Shown: positions 25,163 to 32,759, counted from the first letter of the stretch. The stretch: DNA of 35,091 bases from Hydrogenophaga intermedia (GCF_000723405.1 NZ_CCAE010000048.1:1-35091), one strand, 5' to 3'. Notes: generated from the sequence alone by a model not told the origin. A program made the numbers and translations.

Positions 25163-25423
25163 TCAGTCCGGCTCGAACTGCCGGGTGTGCGGGTTGAAGT
25201 GAAGCGGCTCGTCCGCCGAAGTGATCGGCGTGAAGCCTTCCAGGTAGATGTTGTTGAGGTACTGGTCGCGGTAGGTCAGTGCCTGCCGTGCCTGGTCCTC
25301 GGTGAGGCCGTTGTCGATGAAGTACGCCAGCATTTCCTCGTCGGAGGACACTTCGTCGTTGGACAAACTCCCTTCAACGAGTGCCAGCAACGAGGGCGGA
25401 AGCGTTGCCAGGATCGGGTCCAT
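25163..25423 (-). CDS. Small acidic ICE protein
   Basis: An 86-residue acidic soluble protein starting MDPILATLPPSLLALVEGSL, with the pattern NDEVSSDEEMLAYFIDNGLT and a C-terminus HFNPHTRQFEPD. No family name is recognised. The start at 25423 follows a strong AGGAGGA site, which supports translation. The longer in-frame upstream ATG would run through the neighbouring pseudogene in another frame and is rejected. Confidence 0.7.
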   Translation of the reverse strand: MDPILATLPPSLLALVEGSLSNDEVSSDEEMLAYFIDNGLTEDQARQALTYRDQYLNNIYLEGFTPITSADEPLHFNPHTRQFEPD

Positions 25424-25439
25424 GTCGGTTCCTCCTGGC

Positions 25440-25859
25440 TCAGGCCATCGACGCCGCGGCGGATGCCGCGGATGCCGTGGGTGTGCGCCGCCGGGCGTGG
25501 TAGGCGCGAACGCCTGCACGCCAGTCGGCGGACTGCTCCGGTGCGAGGTCCAGATAGGACAGCGGTCACGTGTAGTAGTACGGGTGCATGGACTCGTCCA
25601 AGGACTTGTAGCCCCACTGGCCGCCGCTTCGTTCAAGCAGATCGCAGCGGATGTAGCGCAGGGACTGGCCCGGTGCGAGATCACGATGCACGCCTTCGAC
25701 CTTGGCCTGTGCGTCGATCGCCGAACTGAAGAGCGTCACGTAGTGGTCGTAGGACAAGCCGCAACCGCGCTGGGCGTGTGCGGCGGCCGCTTTGCAAAGG
25801 TCCCGCCACGCGGGTTCATCCAGCGTTGAACGCGGGGTATCGCAAGCGATGGTGGACAT
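25440..25859 (-). pseudogene. ICE small protein with in-frame TGA (probable Cys codon), interrupted
   Basis: Translation from 25859 (GGAGGT site upstream) gives 97 residues ending HPYYYT before TGA at 25566-25568. The same frame then continues for 41 codons, reading PLSYLDLAPEQSADWRAGVR and onward, to a stop at 25440-25442. In the plasmid and ICE proteins I recall with the motif WGYKxxDESM, the continuation is Cys-Pro-Leu/hydrophobic, then a Glu/Asp-rich loop and WRxxVRAYH, exactly what follows the TGA. So TGA stands where a TGC or TGT Cys codon is expected, and the full product would be 139 residues. A nonsense mutation is the simple explanation. The truncated 97-residue form may still be made. 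Confidence 0.7.
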
Positions 25860-25951
25860 GATGGAGACCTCCAGAAAATGGCCAGGGCCTCCCCCGCATG
25901 GGGAAGGAACCCCGGCAGGTGGATGAAGAACACCGCGCATGCGGCGTCTGC

Positions 25952-26641
25952 TCACGCAGCTTGTGGTTCGGCCTGGCGGCTCCACTCCTGCGTCTTGAAG
26001 TCCAGCGCGTAGCCCAGCTCGCCCAGGCGGGCGATCTGCGCGCGCAGGGTGCGGCGGTCGATGGTCGAATCCAGTTTCACGGACTCGCCCAGCGGCCACA
26101 GCAGGCCGAACAGCGCGGCGTCACCGTCTTCGGTGCTGCCGGGGGCAGCGGCCGCAGCAGGCGGTGGCGCATCCACGCCGAAGGGCGTGGTATCGACCAG
26201 CGGGTCCGCGGACGCCTGCACGGGTGCGGGCTTGGCAGGCCTGGATGCCTTGGCGGGCTTGGCCGGCGTTGCCGCAGGCTGCGCCCCTTGCTCTTCATCG
26301 AGCGGATCGACGTCCTGGGTGGCGAAGCTGCGGGCTTCGTCGCGGCTCAGTTTGTCGATGCCATTGAGCGTCATCCCGTCGAGGCTGGCGCGGATCTCGA
26401 ACCGCATGCCGCCCCCGACCGGGTAGGACTTCGGAAAGATGTAGCGGATCACAAATTCCCCGTCGTATTTCCCTTCGGGGTACTGCTCCAGTTCCGGGTC
26501 TTTGACCTCGAACGTACCGAGGTGCGTCGCGAGGCGGCCGACCGTGAACGGGCCGTTCTTGCCGCGAATGGTGCGCAGCGTGAGCTGGCCGGGGACGACG
26601 ATGGGCGCGACCGATTTCTCGGGTGCCGGTGTGGCTGCCAT
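25952..26641 (-). CDS. DUF3275 family ICE protein
   Basis: A 229-residue protein. Residues about 10-105 form the conserved DUF3275 domain (LTLRTIRGKNGPFTVGRLAT, then PEGKYDGEFVIRYIFPKSY). An Ala/Pro-rich linker (about 115-170) precedes a C-terminal helical part. DUF3275 proteins are a hallmark of SPI-7/clc-type ICE maintenance blocks. Their function is not known. The start at 26641 follows an AAGGAGA site. It is intact. Confidence 0.85.
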   Translation of the reverse strand: MAATPAPEKSVAPIVVPGQLTLRTIRGKNGPFTVGRLATHLGTFEVKDPELEQYPEGKYDGEFVIRYIFPKSYPVGGGMRFEIRASLDGMTLNGIDKLSRDEARSFATQDVDPLDEEQGAQPAATPAKPAKASRPAKPAPVQASADPLVDTTPFGVDAPPPAAAAAPGSTEDGDAALFGLLWPLGESVKLDSTIDRRTLRAQIARLGELGYALDFKTQEWSRQAEPQAA

Positions 26642-26673
26642 GATGGTTCTCCTTGAAGAATAGGAAAAAGCAA

Positions 26674-26689
26674 GGCCCCGTGAGGGGCC
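26674..26689 (-). promoter_or_regulatory. Intergenic stem-loop
   Basis: GGCCCC-GTGA-GGGGCC is a perfect 6-base G/C stem with a GTGA loop, between the DUF3577 stop (26698) and the DUF3275 start (26641). On the minus strand it is followed by TTGCTTTTTCC, so it could double as a weak terminator or attenuator. Confidence 0.6.
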
Positions 26690-26697
26690 ATGCCGGA

Positions 26698-27627
26698 TCA
26701 GAACGAAGCAGCCAATGCCGGCTCCTGCTCCTCGACTTGCGCCTCGGGCTCGCGCTCGGCGGGCTCGGCAGGCTGGTCTGCAGCGGGGTCGGCAGCAGTG
26801 TCGATGGCTTCGTCGGCTTCGGACGCGGATGCGTCTTCGGCCGGCGACGCCTCGGCTTGCGCCTGGCTCGTCGGATAGACCTGGGTACCGTCGATCTTGA
26901 TGAGACCGATGTGGACCAGCGTCGATTCCAGGCTTGCGGCCGGTTCCCCGGCGTGCTCACCCTTGGTGCGGATGTACGGATCGATCTTCATGTCGTTCAG
27001 ACGGAAGGCGATCAGCACCTTGCGGTCACCCTCGATGGCCTGAACGCACCGGCGAACCAGGTGCTCGGCTTCCGGGGTGGCGACGATGGTGTCGAAGTAC
27101 CGATACTCCGGTTCATCGACAGGCCCGGCCAGTGCCGCGACGGTGCAAGAGAGGAACGAGTCGCCAGCTTTTGGGGTGACGTCCTTCACACGATTGAGAT
27201 AGCCGATGCCGCGGGTGATCAGCTCGTGCTGCTCGATCGAAGCCAGTTCGGCCCGGTCGATCAGTTCGGCCTTGAGCAGTCGCGCCTTGAGGGACGCGGC
27301 GGCCTGACCCTTCTGCTCACCCTTGTCGCGGATGTACACATCGCCCCACAGGTCACCGAGGCGAAAGCGCACCAGCGGGCGCTGCTTGGGATCGTCAACG
27401 CCGATGTAGCGCTGAACGAGCTTCTTGGCCTCGGCACCCGAGACCTTGACGTCGAAGTAGCGGTAGCTGGGGTCCCGGGCGGGGCCGACCAGCGCGGCGA
27501 TGGTGCATGCCAGGAAAGGCTGCGCACGGCGGCCGCCCCGGACGGGCACTTCACGGACACGCTGGATGTAGCCGATGCCCGAGGTGTGGAGGTCGAAATA
27601 CGATTTCTCGTTGGACGTGGTGTTCAT
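26698..27627 (-). CDS. DUF3577 / STY4534-family ICE replication protein with two repeated domains
   Basis: A 309-residue protein of the STY4534 family (DUF3577). Two similar domains are visible: residues about 7-120 (FDLHTSGIGYIQRVREV, then FLACTIAALVGP, then YRYFDVKVSG, then RFRLGDLWGDVYIRDKGEQ) and about 130-245 (ITRGIGYLNRVKDV, then FLSCTVAALAGP, then YRYFDTIVA, then AFRLNDMKIDPYIRTKGEH). The strand-rich pattern suggests an OB-like fold, which is inference. The last 60 residues are acidic and Ala-rich, resembling the tail of single-stranded-DNA-binding proteins. The start at 27627 follows a GGAG site and gives the usual family N-terminus (MNTTSNEK). Confidence 0.85.
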   Translation of the reverse strand: MNTTSNEKSYFDLHTSGIGYIQRVREVPVRGGRRAQPFLACTIAALVGPARDPSYRYFDVKVSGAEAKKLVQRYIGVDDPKQRPLVRFRLGDLWGDVYIRDKGEQKGQAAASLKARLLKAELIDRAELASIEQHELITRGIGYLNRVKDVTPKAGDSFLSCTVAALAGPVDEPEYRYFDTIVATPEAEHLVRRCVQAIEGDRKVLIAFRLNDMKIDPYIRTKGEHAGEPAASLESTLVHIGLIKIDGTQVYPTSQAQAEASPAEDASASEADEAIDTAADPAADQPAEPAEREPEAQVEEQEPALAASF

Positions 27628-27937
27628 GGTGAATCTCCATTGGGATGAAGCGGAGACACACCGGCCCACGCATGCGGGGAAGGTGCGTGACCCCGCGGTG
27701 GGTTGATAAGGCGAAAGCATCCGCCACCAGAGGCTGGTGGCCGCTCGCGGAAGGATGCGGTGCGAGCTGGCTCGGTCACGCAGTGGGAACTGCGCCGCAA
27801 CCTCGAAGACCGATGGTTGCCTGGCATGTCGCTGACGACGTCAGCAGGCATGGGGCCAGCATGGCGGGGCCTCGCGCGCGCGGCAGCAATCAATCGGCAC
27901 CCGGGCGCTTCCCTTTGTCCGCGCCACCCGGCGCCTG
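27628..27937. other. 310-base gap with several inverted repeats, no gene
   Basis: No coding sequence is supported here. It holds a hairpin with CCCAC-GCATGCGGGG (27665-27679) pairing with CCCCGCGGTGGG (27691-27702), a second at CCACCAG-AGG-CTGGTGG (27724-27740), and a 15-base palindrome GCTGACG-A-CGTCAGC (27831-27845) flanked by CTGGC/GCCAG. The clustering of stems suggests a structured leader for the DUF3577 gene or a protein-binding site. Confidence 0.5.
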
Positions 27938-28388
27938 TCACAGGCACTTGGCGCCGCGCAGGTGCTCGGGGGTATCGGCGCGCGGACGGCCGGGACGGCT
28001 CCAGGCGCCGCCACCGCGCGCGCCGACCAGCCGCCAGCCGGCGGCGCGCAGGCTGGCGCCACCTTCGTCGGGCATGGTGTAGGTGAGCAGGCGTATGTAG
28101 CCCAGCGCCCTTGCCGCCTGCCAGGCCGCGCCGTAGAGCTTGCTGCAGGCGCTGGGTGTGCCGTCGGTGCACAGCCGCGTGACTTCCAGCGTCCAGGTGC
28201 CGCGCGACCGGGCGGCCGACAATGGCCACGCCGTGGATCAGGTCGCTGTCGCTCAGCGTGACGGCCAGGGCGAACTTCGCGCCCTGGACCGGGCGGTGGT
28301 GGCGATGGTGCGACAGAACGAATGCATTGGCCGTGCGCAGCGACACCGGTAGGAGGTGCAGCCTCGGCGAGGTCGATGGCGTGTTCAT
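27938..28388 (-). pseudogene. XF1762 family protein gene, frameshifted
   Basis: From 28388 (GGAG site) the frame gives a normal XF1762 N-terminus (LLPVSLRTANAFVLSHHRHH, then VAIVGRPVAR). At about 28189-28200 it loses the family sequence. The continuation WTLEVTRLCTDGTPSACSKL, then AARALGYIRLLTYTMPDEGG to the stop at 27938 is in a different frame. Homologues have a few residues (Asp-Asp-Gly) between the two parts. The local sequence CACCTGGACGCTG is what would remain after an 11-base deletion between two TGGACG repeats, so a slipped-strand deletion is likely. The protein (GNAT-like in appearance) is not made intact. Confidence 0.8.
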
Positions 28389-28392
28389 GCGG

Positions 28393-28453
28393 TTGTCTCC
28401 GGTGGCATGCCGGCGTTGTGGCCGGCGGGGCGTGCCTCGGCGGCTGGAGACAA
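28393..28453 (-). promoter_or_regulatory. Inverted repeat that would pair with the XF1762 ribosome-binding site
   Basis: On the minus strand TTGTCTCC (28453-28446) is exactly complementary to GGAGACAA (28400-28393), which contains the Shine-Dalgarno GGAG just before the XF1762 ATG. A nested GCCGGC...GCCGGC stem fills the loop. The arrangement could mask the ribosome-binding site. Confidence 0.4.
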
Positions 28454-28494
28454 ACGCGCACGCGCGGCGATGGCGGCGGTGCGAACAAAAGAAG

Positions 28495-28511
28495 GCCCCC
28501 GATGCGGGGGC
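28495..28511 (-). promoter_or_regulatory. Intergenic stem-loop
   Basis: GCCCCC-GATGC-GGGGGC is a 6-base G/C stem between the DUF3085 stop (28530) and the XF1762 start. On the minus strand it is followed by TTCTTTTGTT, a possible weak terminator or member of the recurrent hairpin set. Confidence 0.55.
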
Positions 28512-28821
28512 TGCGAGGCGGTTGCCGCGTCAGGCGGGAGGCACCACTGCTAAGGACAGGTGCGTGGCGGTGGCGGAAAGCACGAGATCGTCCGCCGAGT
28601 GCTGGAGGCGCGTGAACAGGCCGTCCTTCGGGTCGAAATACTCCGCGAAGTCATCGCCGCCCAGCTCGCGGCCGGCGAGGTGCCACCAGTCATCGAACGG
28701 GTCGGTGTCCGGGTTGCATCCGACGGCGTAGGCGAGCAGTGCCTGGCGCCCATCCGGGCGACGCTCCCCACGCTCGGCGAGGAAGTACACGCCCTGATCC
28801 TTGACCAGGACAATGCGGCAC

Positions 28822-28826
28822 TGATT
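28822..28826 (+). repeat. Target-site duplication TGATT, left of the mer transposon
   Basis: TGATT directly precedes the left inverted repeat and is repeated at 32760-32764 directly after the right one. Five-base duplications are typical of Tn3-family transposition. Confidence 0.9.
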
Positions 28827-28859
28827 GGGGACGTCTCAGAAAACGGAAAAAATCGTACG

Positions 28860-29857
28860 CTAAGCCGGTTGCAGCGGTCGTAGCGGCCTGAACTTGCCCG
28901 CGCCGATCTTGGCGCTGCTGCGCCAGAGGTAATCGCCGGTCAGGTTGATGTGCTCCCAGCCCAGCGGCGACAGGTACTGCAACAGGGCGTCATCGACAGT
29001 CTGGCCGTGACCGCGTAAGGCGTTTGAGGCCCGTTCCAGATAGACCGTGTTCCACAACACTATGGCCGCCGTCACCAGGTTGAGGCCGCTGGCCCGGTAG
29101 CGCTGCTGCTCGAAACTGCGGTCGCGGATTTCGCCCAGCCGGTTGAAGAACACGGCGCGGGCTAGCGCGTTGCGGGCTTCGCCCTTGTTCAGTCCGGCAT
29201 GCACGCGGCGGCGCAGCTCGACGCTTTGCAGCCAGTCCAGGATGAACAGCGTTCGCTCGATGCGGCCCAGCTCGCGCAGCGCTACGGCCAGGCCGTTCTG
29301 GCGCGGGTAGCTGCCGAGTTTCCTGAGCATCAGCGAGGCCGTCACCGTGCCCTGCTTGATCGAGGTGGCCAGCCGCACCTTGGCGTTGATCGCCTTGCCG
29401 GACGCCTGGAACTGCTGCTGATGCTTGTGCTTGGCAGCGTTGAACAGCTTGCCCAGGATGCGGTCGTGCAGGTCGATGATTTCGTCGGTGACGGTGGCCA
29501 TGCCCTCGATGGCGAGCGCACCAGGGTCGCGTAGCGGCGCTGTGCCTCGAACTTGGCCAGATCGGCGGGCGTCATCTGGCCGCCTTCGCGGGCGATCTTG
29601 AGCAGGCGGTTCTGGTGCACCGACCGCTCGATGCCGGAAGGCAGGTCGAGCGCCTGCCAGGCTTTGAGGCGCTCGATGTGTTCGAGTATGTGGCGCGAGT
29701 TCGGCTTGACGGGCGACTGGCGCAGCCAGGCCAGCCAGGTCGTCTTGCCGTTGTCGTGGCGCTTGAGCAGATCGTCGAGGCGGTGCCGGTGGGTGGCCGA
29801 CAGGGGATCGGACAAGGCCGCGTAGATGCGGCGGTTGGCGCGGCTGTAGGCGTTCAT
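28860..29857 (-). pseudogene. tnpA: tnpA remnant of a Tn21/Tn501-type transposase, with three lesions
   Basis: Only parts of the roughly 990-residue transposase remain. (1) The N-terminal sixth is missing; sequence begins MNAYSRANRRIYAALSDPLS, which lies about residue 170 in intact proteins. (2) One G is missing at about 29520: the frame goes RRYATLV then RSPSRAW, where intact copies read ALAIEGMATV in the next frame. (3) At about 29371-29376 the sequence jumps from GKAINAKVR to LATSIKQGTVTASLMLRKLG, deleting about 500 residues including the catalytic DDE core, although the frame is kept. The C-terminus (KIGAGKFRPLRPLQPA) is intact, with its stop inside the left inverted repeat. It cannot be active. 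Confidence 0.9.
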
Positions 29858-29875
29858 CGAACACCTCCCTTTTCC

Positions 29876-31564
29876 TCATCCGGCGCAACAGGACAGTTGC
29901 TTCACGTCCTTGTTGAAGGTCTGCGCCGCGAGCTTCAGTCCCTCGACCATGGTCAGGTAGGGGAACAACTGGTCGGCCAGCTCCTGCACGGTCATCCGGT
30001 GGCGGATCGCCAGCGCGGCCGTCTGGATCAGTTCGCCCGCTTCCGGCGCGACCGCCTGTACGCCGATCAGCCGCCCTGAGCCAGCTTCCGCCACCAGCTT
30101 GATGAAGCCGCGCGTGTCGAAGTTGGCGAGCGCCCTCGGCACGTTGTCGAGCGTCAGCAGCCGGCTGTCGGTCTCGATGCCGTCGTGGTGCGCTTCCGCC
30201 TCGCTGTAGCCCACGGTCGCCACCTGCGGATCGGTGAACACCACCGCCGGCATCGCCGTCAGGTCCAGCGCCGCGTCGCCGCCGGTCATGTTGATCGCGG
30301 CGCGCGTGCCGGCCGCCGCCGCCACATAGACGAACTGCGGCTGGTCGGTGCAGTCGCCGGCAGCAAAGATGTGCGGTGCGCTCGTGCGCATGGCGCGGTC
30401 GATGACGATGGCTCCCTGCGCATTGACTTCGACGCCTGCCGCTTCAAGGTTCAGGCTGCGCGTGTTCGGCGCGCGACCGGTGGCGACCAGCAGCTTGTCG
30501 GCGCGCACTTCCCCCTGCCCGGTGGTGAGCACGAATTCCCCGCCCGCATAGGCAACGTGGCTCGCCTGGGTGTGGTCCAGCACCTCGATGCCCTCGGCGC
30601 GGAAGGCGTCTGTTACGGCTTCCCCGATGGCCGGGTCTTCTCGGAAGAACAGCGTGCTGCGCGCCAGGATCGTGACCTGGCTGCCCAGCCGGGCGAAGGC
30701 TTGCGCCAACTCGACCGCCACCACGGAGGAACCAATCACGGCCAGCCGCTCGGGGAGCGAGCTGCTTTCCAGCGCCTCGGTGGAGGTCCAGTGGGGTGTG
30801 TCCGCAAGGCCCGGGATTGGCGGAAGCGCCGGGCTCGCGCCGGTGGCAATCAGGCAGCGGTCGAAGTTCACCTCGTGCGTGCCGCCGTCAGCGGTCGCCA
30901 CGGTCAGCGTGCGCGTGTCCCTGAACCGGGCCTCGCCGCGCAGCACGGTGATGGCCGGAGTGCTTGCCAGGATGCCTTCGTACTTGGCATGGCGCAGCTC
31001 CTCGACGCGGCCTTGTTGCTGGGCCAGCAGCCGCTCGCGCAGTACAGCGGGCGCTGCGGCCGGCAGGCCAGCATCGAACGGGCTTTCGCGGCGCAGGTGG
31101 ACGATGTGCGCGGCGCGGATCATGATCTTGGACGGCACGCAGCCGACATTGACGCAGGTGCCGCCGATGGTGCCGCGCTCGATCAGCGTGACGCGGGCGC
31201 CTTGCTCCACGGCCTTCAAGGCAGCCGCCATCGCCGCGCCGCCGCTGCCTATCACAGCCACGTGCAGCGCTTGTTCACCGCCAACATGCTTCGTTTCGCC
31301 ACCGAGCCAGCCCAGCGCCTTGTCTAGCAGGCCGGCAGGCTTGTTCGGCGTGTCGGTAAGCCGTGCGCGATAGCCGAGCGTGGCCACTGCGGCAACCAGC
31401 GGGGCCACGCTCACGCCTGCATCCGCCTCGATTTCGGCCTGCCGCTGCGGATAGGACACCGAGGCCGCGCGCACGCCGGGCACGTTCGTCAAAGCCTGCT
31501 GGACGTGCTCGGCGCACGACGTGCAGGTCATGCCTTCGATGTGGAGGGTGATCGCCTCGGCCAT
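29876..31564 (-). CDS. merA: Mercuric reductase MerA
   Basis: A 562-residue NADPH- and FAD-dependent Hg(II) reductase. The N-terminal heavy-metal domain carries GMTCTSC (Cys14, Cys17). FAD binding is by GSGGAAMAAALKA (about 106-118). The redox-active pair lies in GTCVNVGCVPSK (Cys137, Cys142), and the C-terminal Hg-binding Cys pair is Cys559-Cys560 in SCCAG. All residues needed for reduction of Hg(II) to Hg(0) are present. It is the last structural gene of a leftward merTPA operon controlled by the promoter at 32261-32291 and follows merP by 10 bases. Confidence 0.96.
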   Translation of the reverse strand: MAEAITLHIEGMTCTSCAEHVQQALTNVPGVRAASVSYPQRQAEIEADAGVSVAPLVAAVATLGYRARLTDTPNKPAGLLDKALGWLGGETKHVGGEQALHVAVIGSGGAAMAAALKAVEQGARVTLIERGTIGGTCVNVGCVPSKIMIRAAHIVHLRRESPFDAGLPAAAPAVLRERLLAQQQGRVEELRHAKYEGILASTPAITVLRGEARFRDTRTLTVATADGGTHEVNFDRCLIATGASPALPPIPGLADTPHWTSTEALESSSLPERLAVIGSSVVAVELAQAFARLGSQVTILARSTLFFREDPAIGEAVTDAFRAEGIEVLDHTQASHVAYAGGEFVLTTGQGEVRADKLLVATGRAPNTRSLNLEAAGVEVNAQGAIVIDRAMRTSAPHIFAAGDCTDQPQFVYVAAAAGTRAAINMTGGDAALDLTAMPAVVFTDPQVATVGYSEAEAHHDGIETDSRLLTLDNVPRALANFDTRGFIKLVAEAGSGRLIGVQAVAPEAGELIQTAALAIRHRMTVQELADQLFPYLTMVEGLKLAAQTFNKDVKQLSCCAG

Positions 31565-31574
31565 GATTACGCCC

Positions 31575-31862
31575 TCACTGCTTGACGCTGGACGGGTAAC
31601 CCGCGTTTGCGGTGGCCTTGGTCAAGGCGTCGGCATTGGTCTTGGCCTCGTCGAAGGTGACGACGGCCTCCCGCTTCTCGAAGCTGACTTCGGCCTTCTC
31701 GACGCCGGCGACCTTGGACAGAGCCGTCTTGACCGTGATCGGGCACGCGGCGCAGGTCATGCCGGGCACCGACAGGGTGACGGTCTTGGTGGCAGCCCAG
31801 GCGGGCGCGCTTAGAGCGGCGGCCAGGGCGATGAGGGTGGTGAGGGTGGTGAGTTTCTTCAT
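31575..31862 (-). CDS. merP: Periplasmic mercury-binding protein MerP
   Basis: A 95-residue protein with a signal peptide (MKKLTTLTTLIALAAALSAP and on to the AWA cleavage site) and one HMA domain with GMTCAACPITVK (Cys37, Cys40). It collects Hg(II) in the periplasm and passes it to MerT. It lies 12 bases downstream of merT and is intact. Confidence 0.95.
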   Translation of the reverse strand: MKKLTTLTTLIALAAALSAPAWAATKTVTLSVPGMTCAACPITVKTALSKVAGVEKAEVSFEKREAVVTFDEAKTNADALTKATANAGYPSSVKQ

Positions 31863-31874
31863 GGTGATCTCCTT

Positions 31875-32225
31875 TCAGTAGAACAGCGGCAGGACGTAGG
31901 GAAACGCGAGGGCAACCAGAACCAGGGCGGCCACGATCCAGAAGATCACCTTGTAGGCAGTCCGCACTTGGGGCACGGCGCAAACGTCGCCGGGCTTGCA
32001 GGCATGGGCTGGTCGGAAGATGCTGCGCCAGGCGAAGAACAGCGCGATGAGCGCTGCGCCGATGAAGATCGGCCGATACGGCTCCAGCACGGTCAGGTTG
32101 CCGATCCACGCGCCAGAGAAGCCGAGCGCGACCAGGACAAGGGGGCCGAGGCAGCAGGCCGAGGCGAGGACGGCCGCGACGCCGCCGGTCGCCAGTGCGC
32201 CGCGGCCGTTCTTGGGTTCCGACAT
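31875..32225 (-). CDS. merT: Mercuric transport protein MerT
   Basis: A 116-residue inner-membrane protein with three hydrophobic segments (about 12-36, 46-66, 92-112). The Cys pair in the first segment is present (ASACCLGP, Cys24-Cys25), as is the cytoplasmic loop pair (HACKPGDVC, Cys75 and Cys81), which relay Hg(II) from MerP to MerA. The start at 32225 follows an AGGAGA site. An in-frame ATG at 32279 would lie in the operator and is rejected. Confidence 0.95.
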   Translation of the reverse strand: MSEPKNGRGALATGGVAAVLASACCLGPLVLVALGFSGAWIGNLTVLEPYRPIFIGAALIALFFAWRSIFRPAHACKPGDVCAVPQVRTAYKVIFWIVAALVLVALAFPYVLPLFY

Positions 32226-32260
32226 AAGGTTCTCCTTCCGGGACTTCGCTTGATGCTGTA

Positions 32261-32291
32261 ACGTTAGTTCCGTAGTCAACTACGGAGTCAA
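32261..32291 (-). promoter_or_regulatory. mer operator-promoter (PmerT) with MerR dyad
   Basis: On the minus strand TTGACT (-35, 32291-32286) and TAACGT (-10, 32266-32261) are separated by 19 bases. This abnormal spacing is the hallmark of MerR-family promoters, which need twisting by the activator. The dyad CCGTAGT-TG-ACTACGG (32270-32285) fills the spacer, as in the Tn501/Tn21 mer operators. merR is transcribed divergently, so the same site represses merR. Confidence 0.95.
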
Positions 32292-32296
32292 GCGCC

Positions 32297-32704
32297 ATGG
32301 AGAACGTTCAAGAGAATCTGACCATCGGGGCCTTCGCCAAGGCAGCCCGGGTCAACGTGGAGACGATCCGCTTCTATCAGCTCAAGGGCTTGCTACCCCA
32401 GCCGGAGCGGCCCTACGGTCGCATCCGCCGCTACGGGCAGGCGGACGTGGCGCGGGTGAAGTTCGTGAAGTCAGCCCAGCGCCTGGGATTCAGCCTGGAT
32501 GAAGTCGGCCAGCTCCTGAAACTGGAGGACGGCACCCATTGCAGCGAGGCGGCCGAACTGGCTGCTCACCGGCTGGCCGATGTGCGCGCACGCATGGCGG
32601 ACCTCACGCGGATGGAAGAGGCCCTGTCGACGCTAGTGAGAGAGTGCAACGCGCACCATGGCAATGTTTCCTGCCCGTTGATCGCAGCTTTGCATTGCTG
32701 CTAA
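32297..32704 (+). CDS. merR: Mercury-responsive regulator MerR
   Basis: A 135-residue MerR regulator. The N-terminal winged helix (LTIGAFAKAARVNVETIRFY, then QLKGLLPQP) is followed by a long dimerisation helix. The three Hg-binding cysteines are at 82 (THCSEA), 117 (VRECNAHH) and 126 (VSCPLI), the same numbering as Tn501/Tn21 MerR. It represses and, with Hg(II), activates the merTPA promoter next to it. It starts 6 bases after the operator region. A short stretch after the stop leads into the right inverted repeat. Confidence 0.95.
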   Translation: MENVQENLTIGAFAKAARVNVETIRFYQLKGLLPQPERPYGRIRRYGQADVARVKFVKSAQRLGFSLDEVGQLLKLEDGTHCSEAAELAAHRLADVRARMADLTRMEEALSTLVRECNAHHGNVSCPLIAALHCC

Positions 32705-32759
32705 AGGGCCCACTTCGGCTCTTAGCGTACGATTTTTTTCCGTTTTCTGAGACGACCCC

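Larger units (their letters stand above)
28827..32759. mobile_element. Tn3-family mercury-resistance transposon (non-autonomous), 3933 bp
   Basis: It is bounded by near-perfect inverted repeats of about 38 bases (28827-28864, beginning GGGGACGTCTCAGAAAACGG, and 32721-32759, whose complement begins GGGGTCGTCTCAGAAAACGG). They differ by one substitution and one A in the A-run, and belong to the Tn21/Tn501 subgroup. Contents are merR, merT, merP, merA and a defective tnpA. No resolvase is seen. It is flanked by TGATT duplications, so it moved as a unit, presumably with transposase supplied in trans or before tnpA was lost. Confidence 0.92.

Noticed and set aside
25566..25568. TGA read as selenocysteine
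   Set aside because: A Cys-to-TGA position is suggestive, but the following sequence shows no obvious SECIS-like stem-loop and the family is not known for selenoproteins. A nonsense mutation is simpler.
27624..28388. 254-residue protein starting at the XF1762 ATG
   Set aside because: Family similarity stops after about 65 residues, and the remainder is Arg/His-rich out-of-frame sequence. The genuine C-terminus is in another frame.
28860..29888. Intact 342-residue transposase
   Set aside because: The open frame is a chance fusion: its first third is out of frame with tnpA, the catalytic core is missing, and only the C-terminal part is genuine.
32297..32704. A second metal regulator (arsenic or copper type)
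   Set aside because: The three Hg-binding cysteines at 82, 117 and 126 and the 19-base mer promoter spacer identify MerR specifically.
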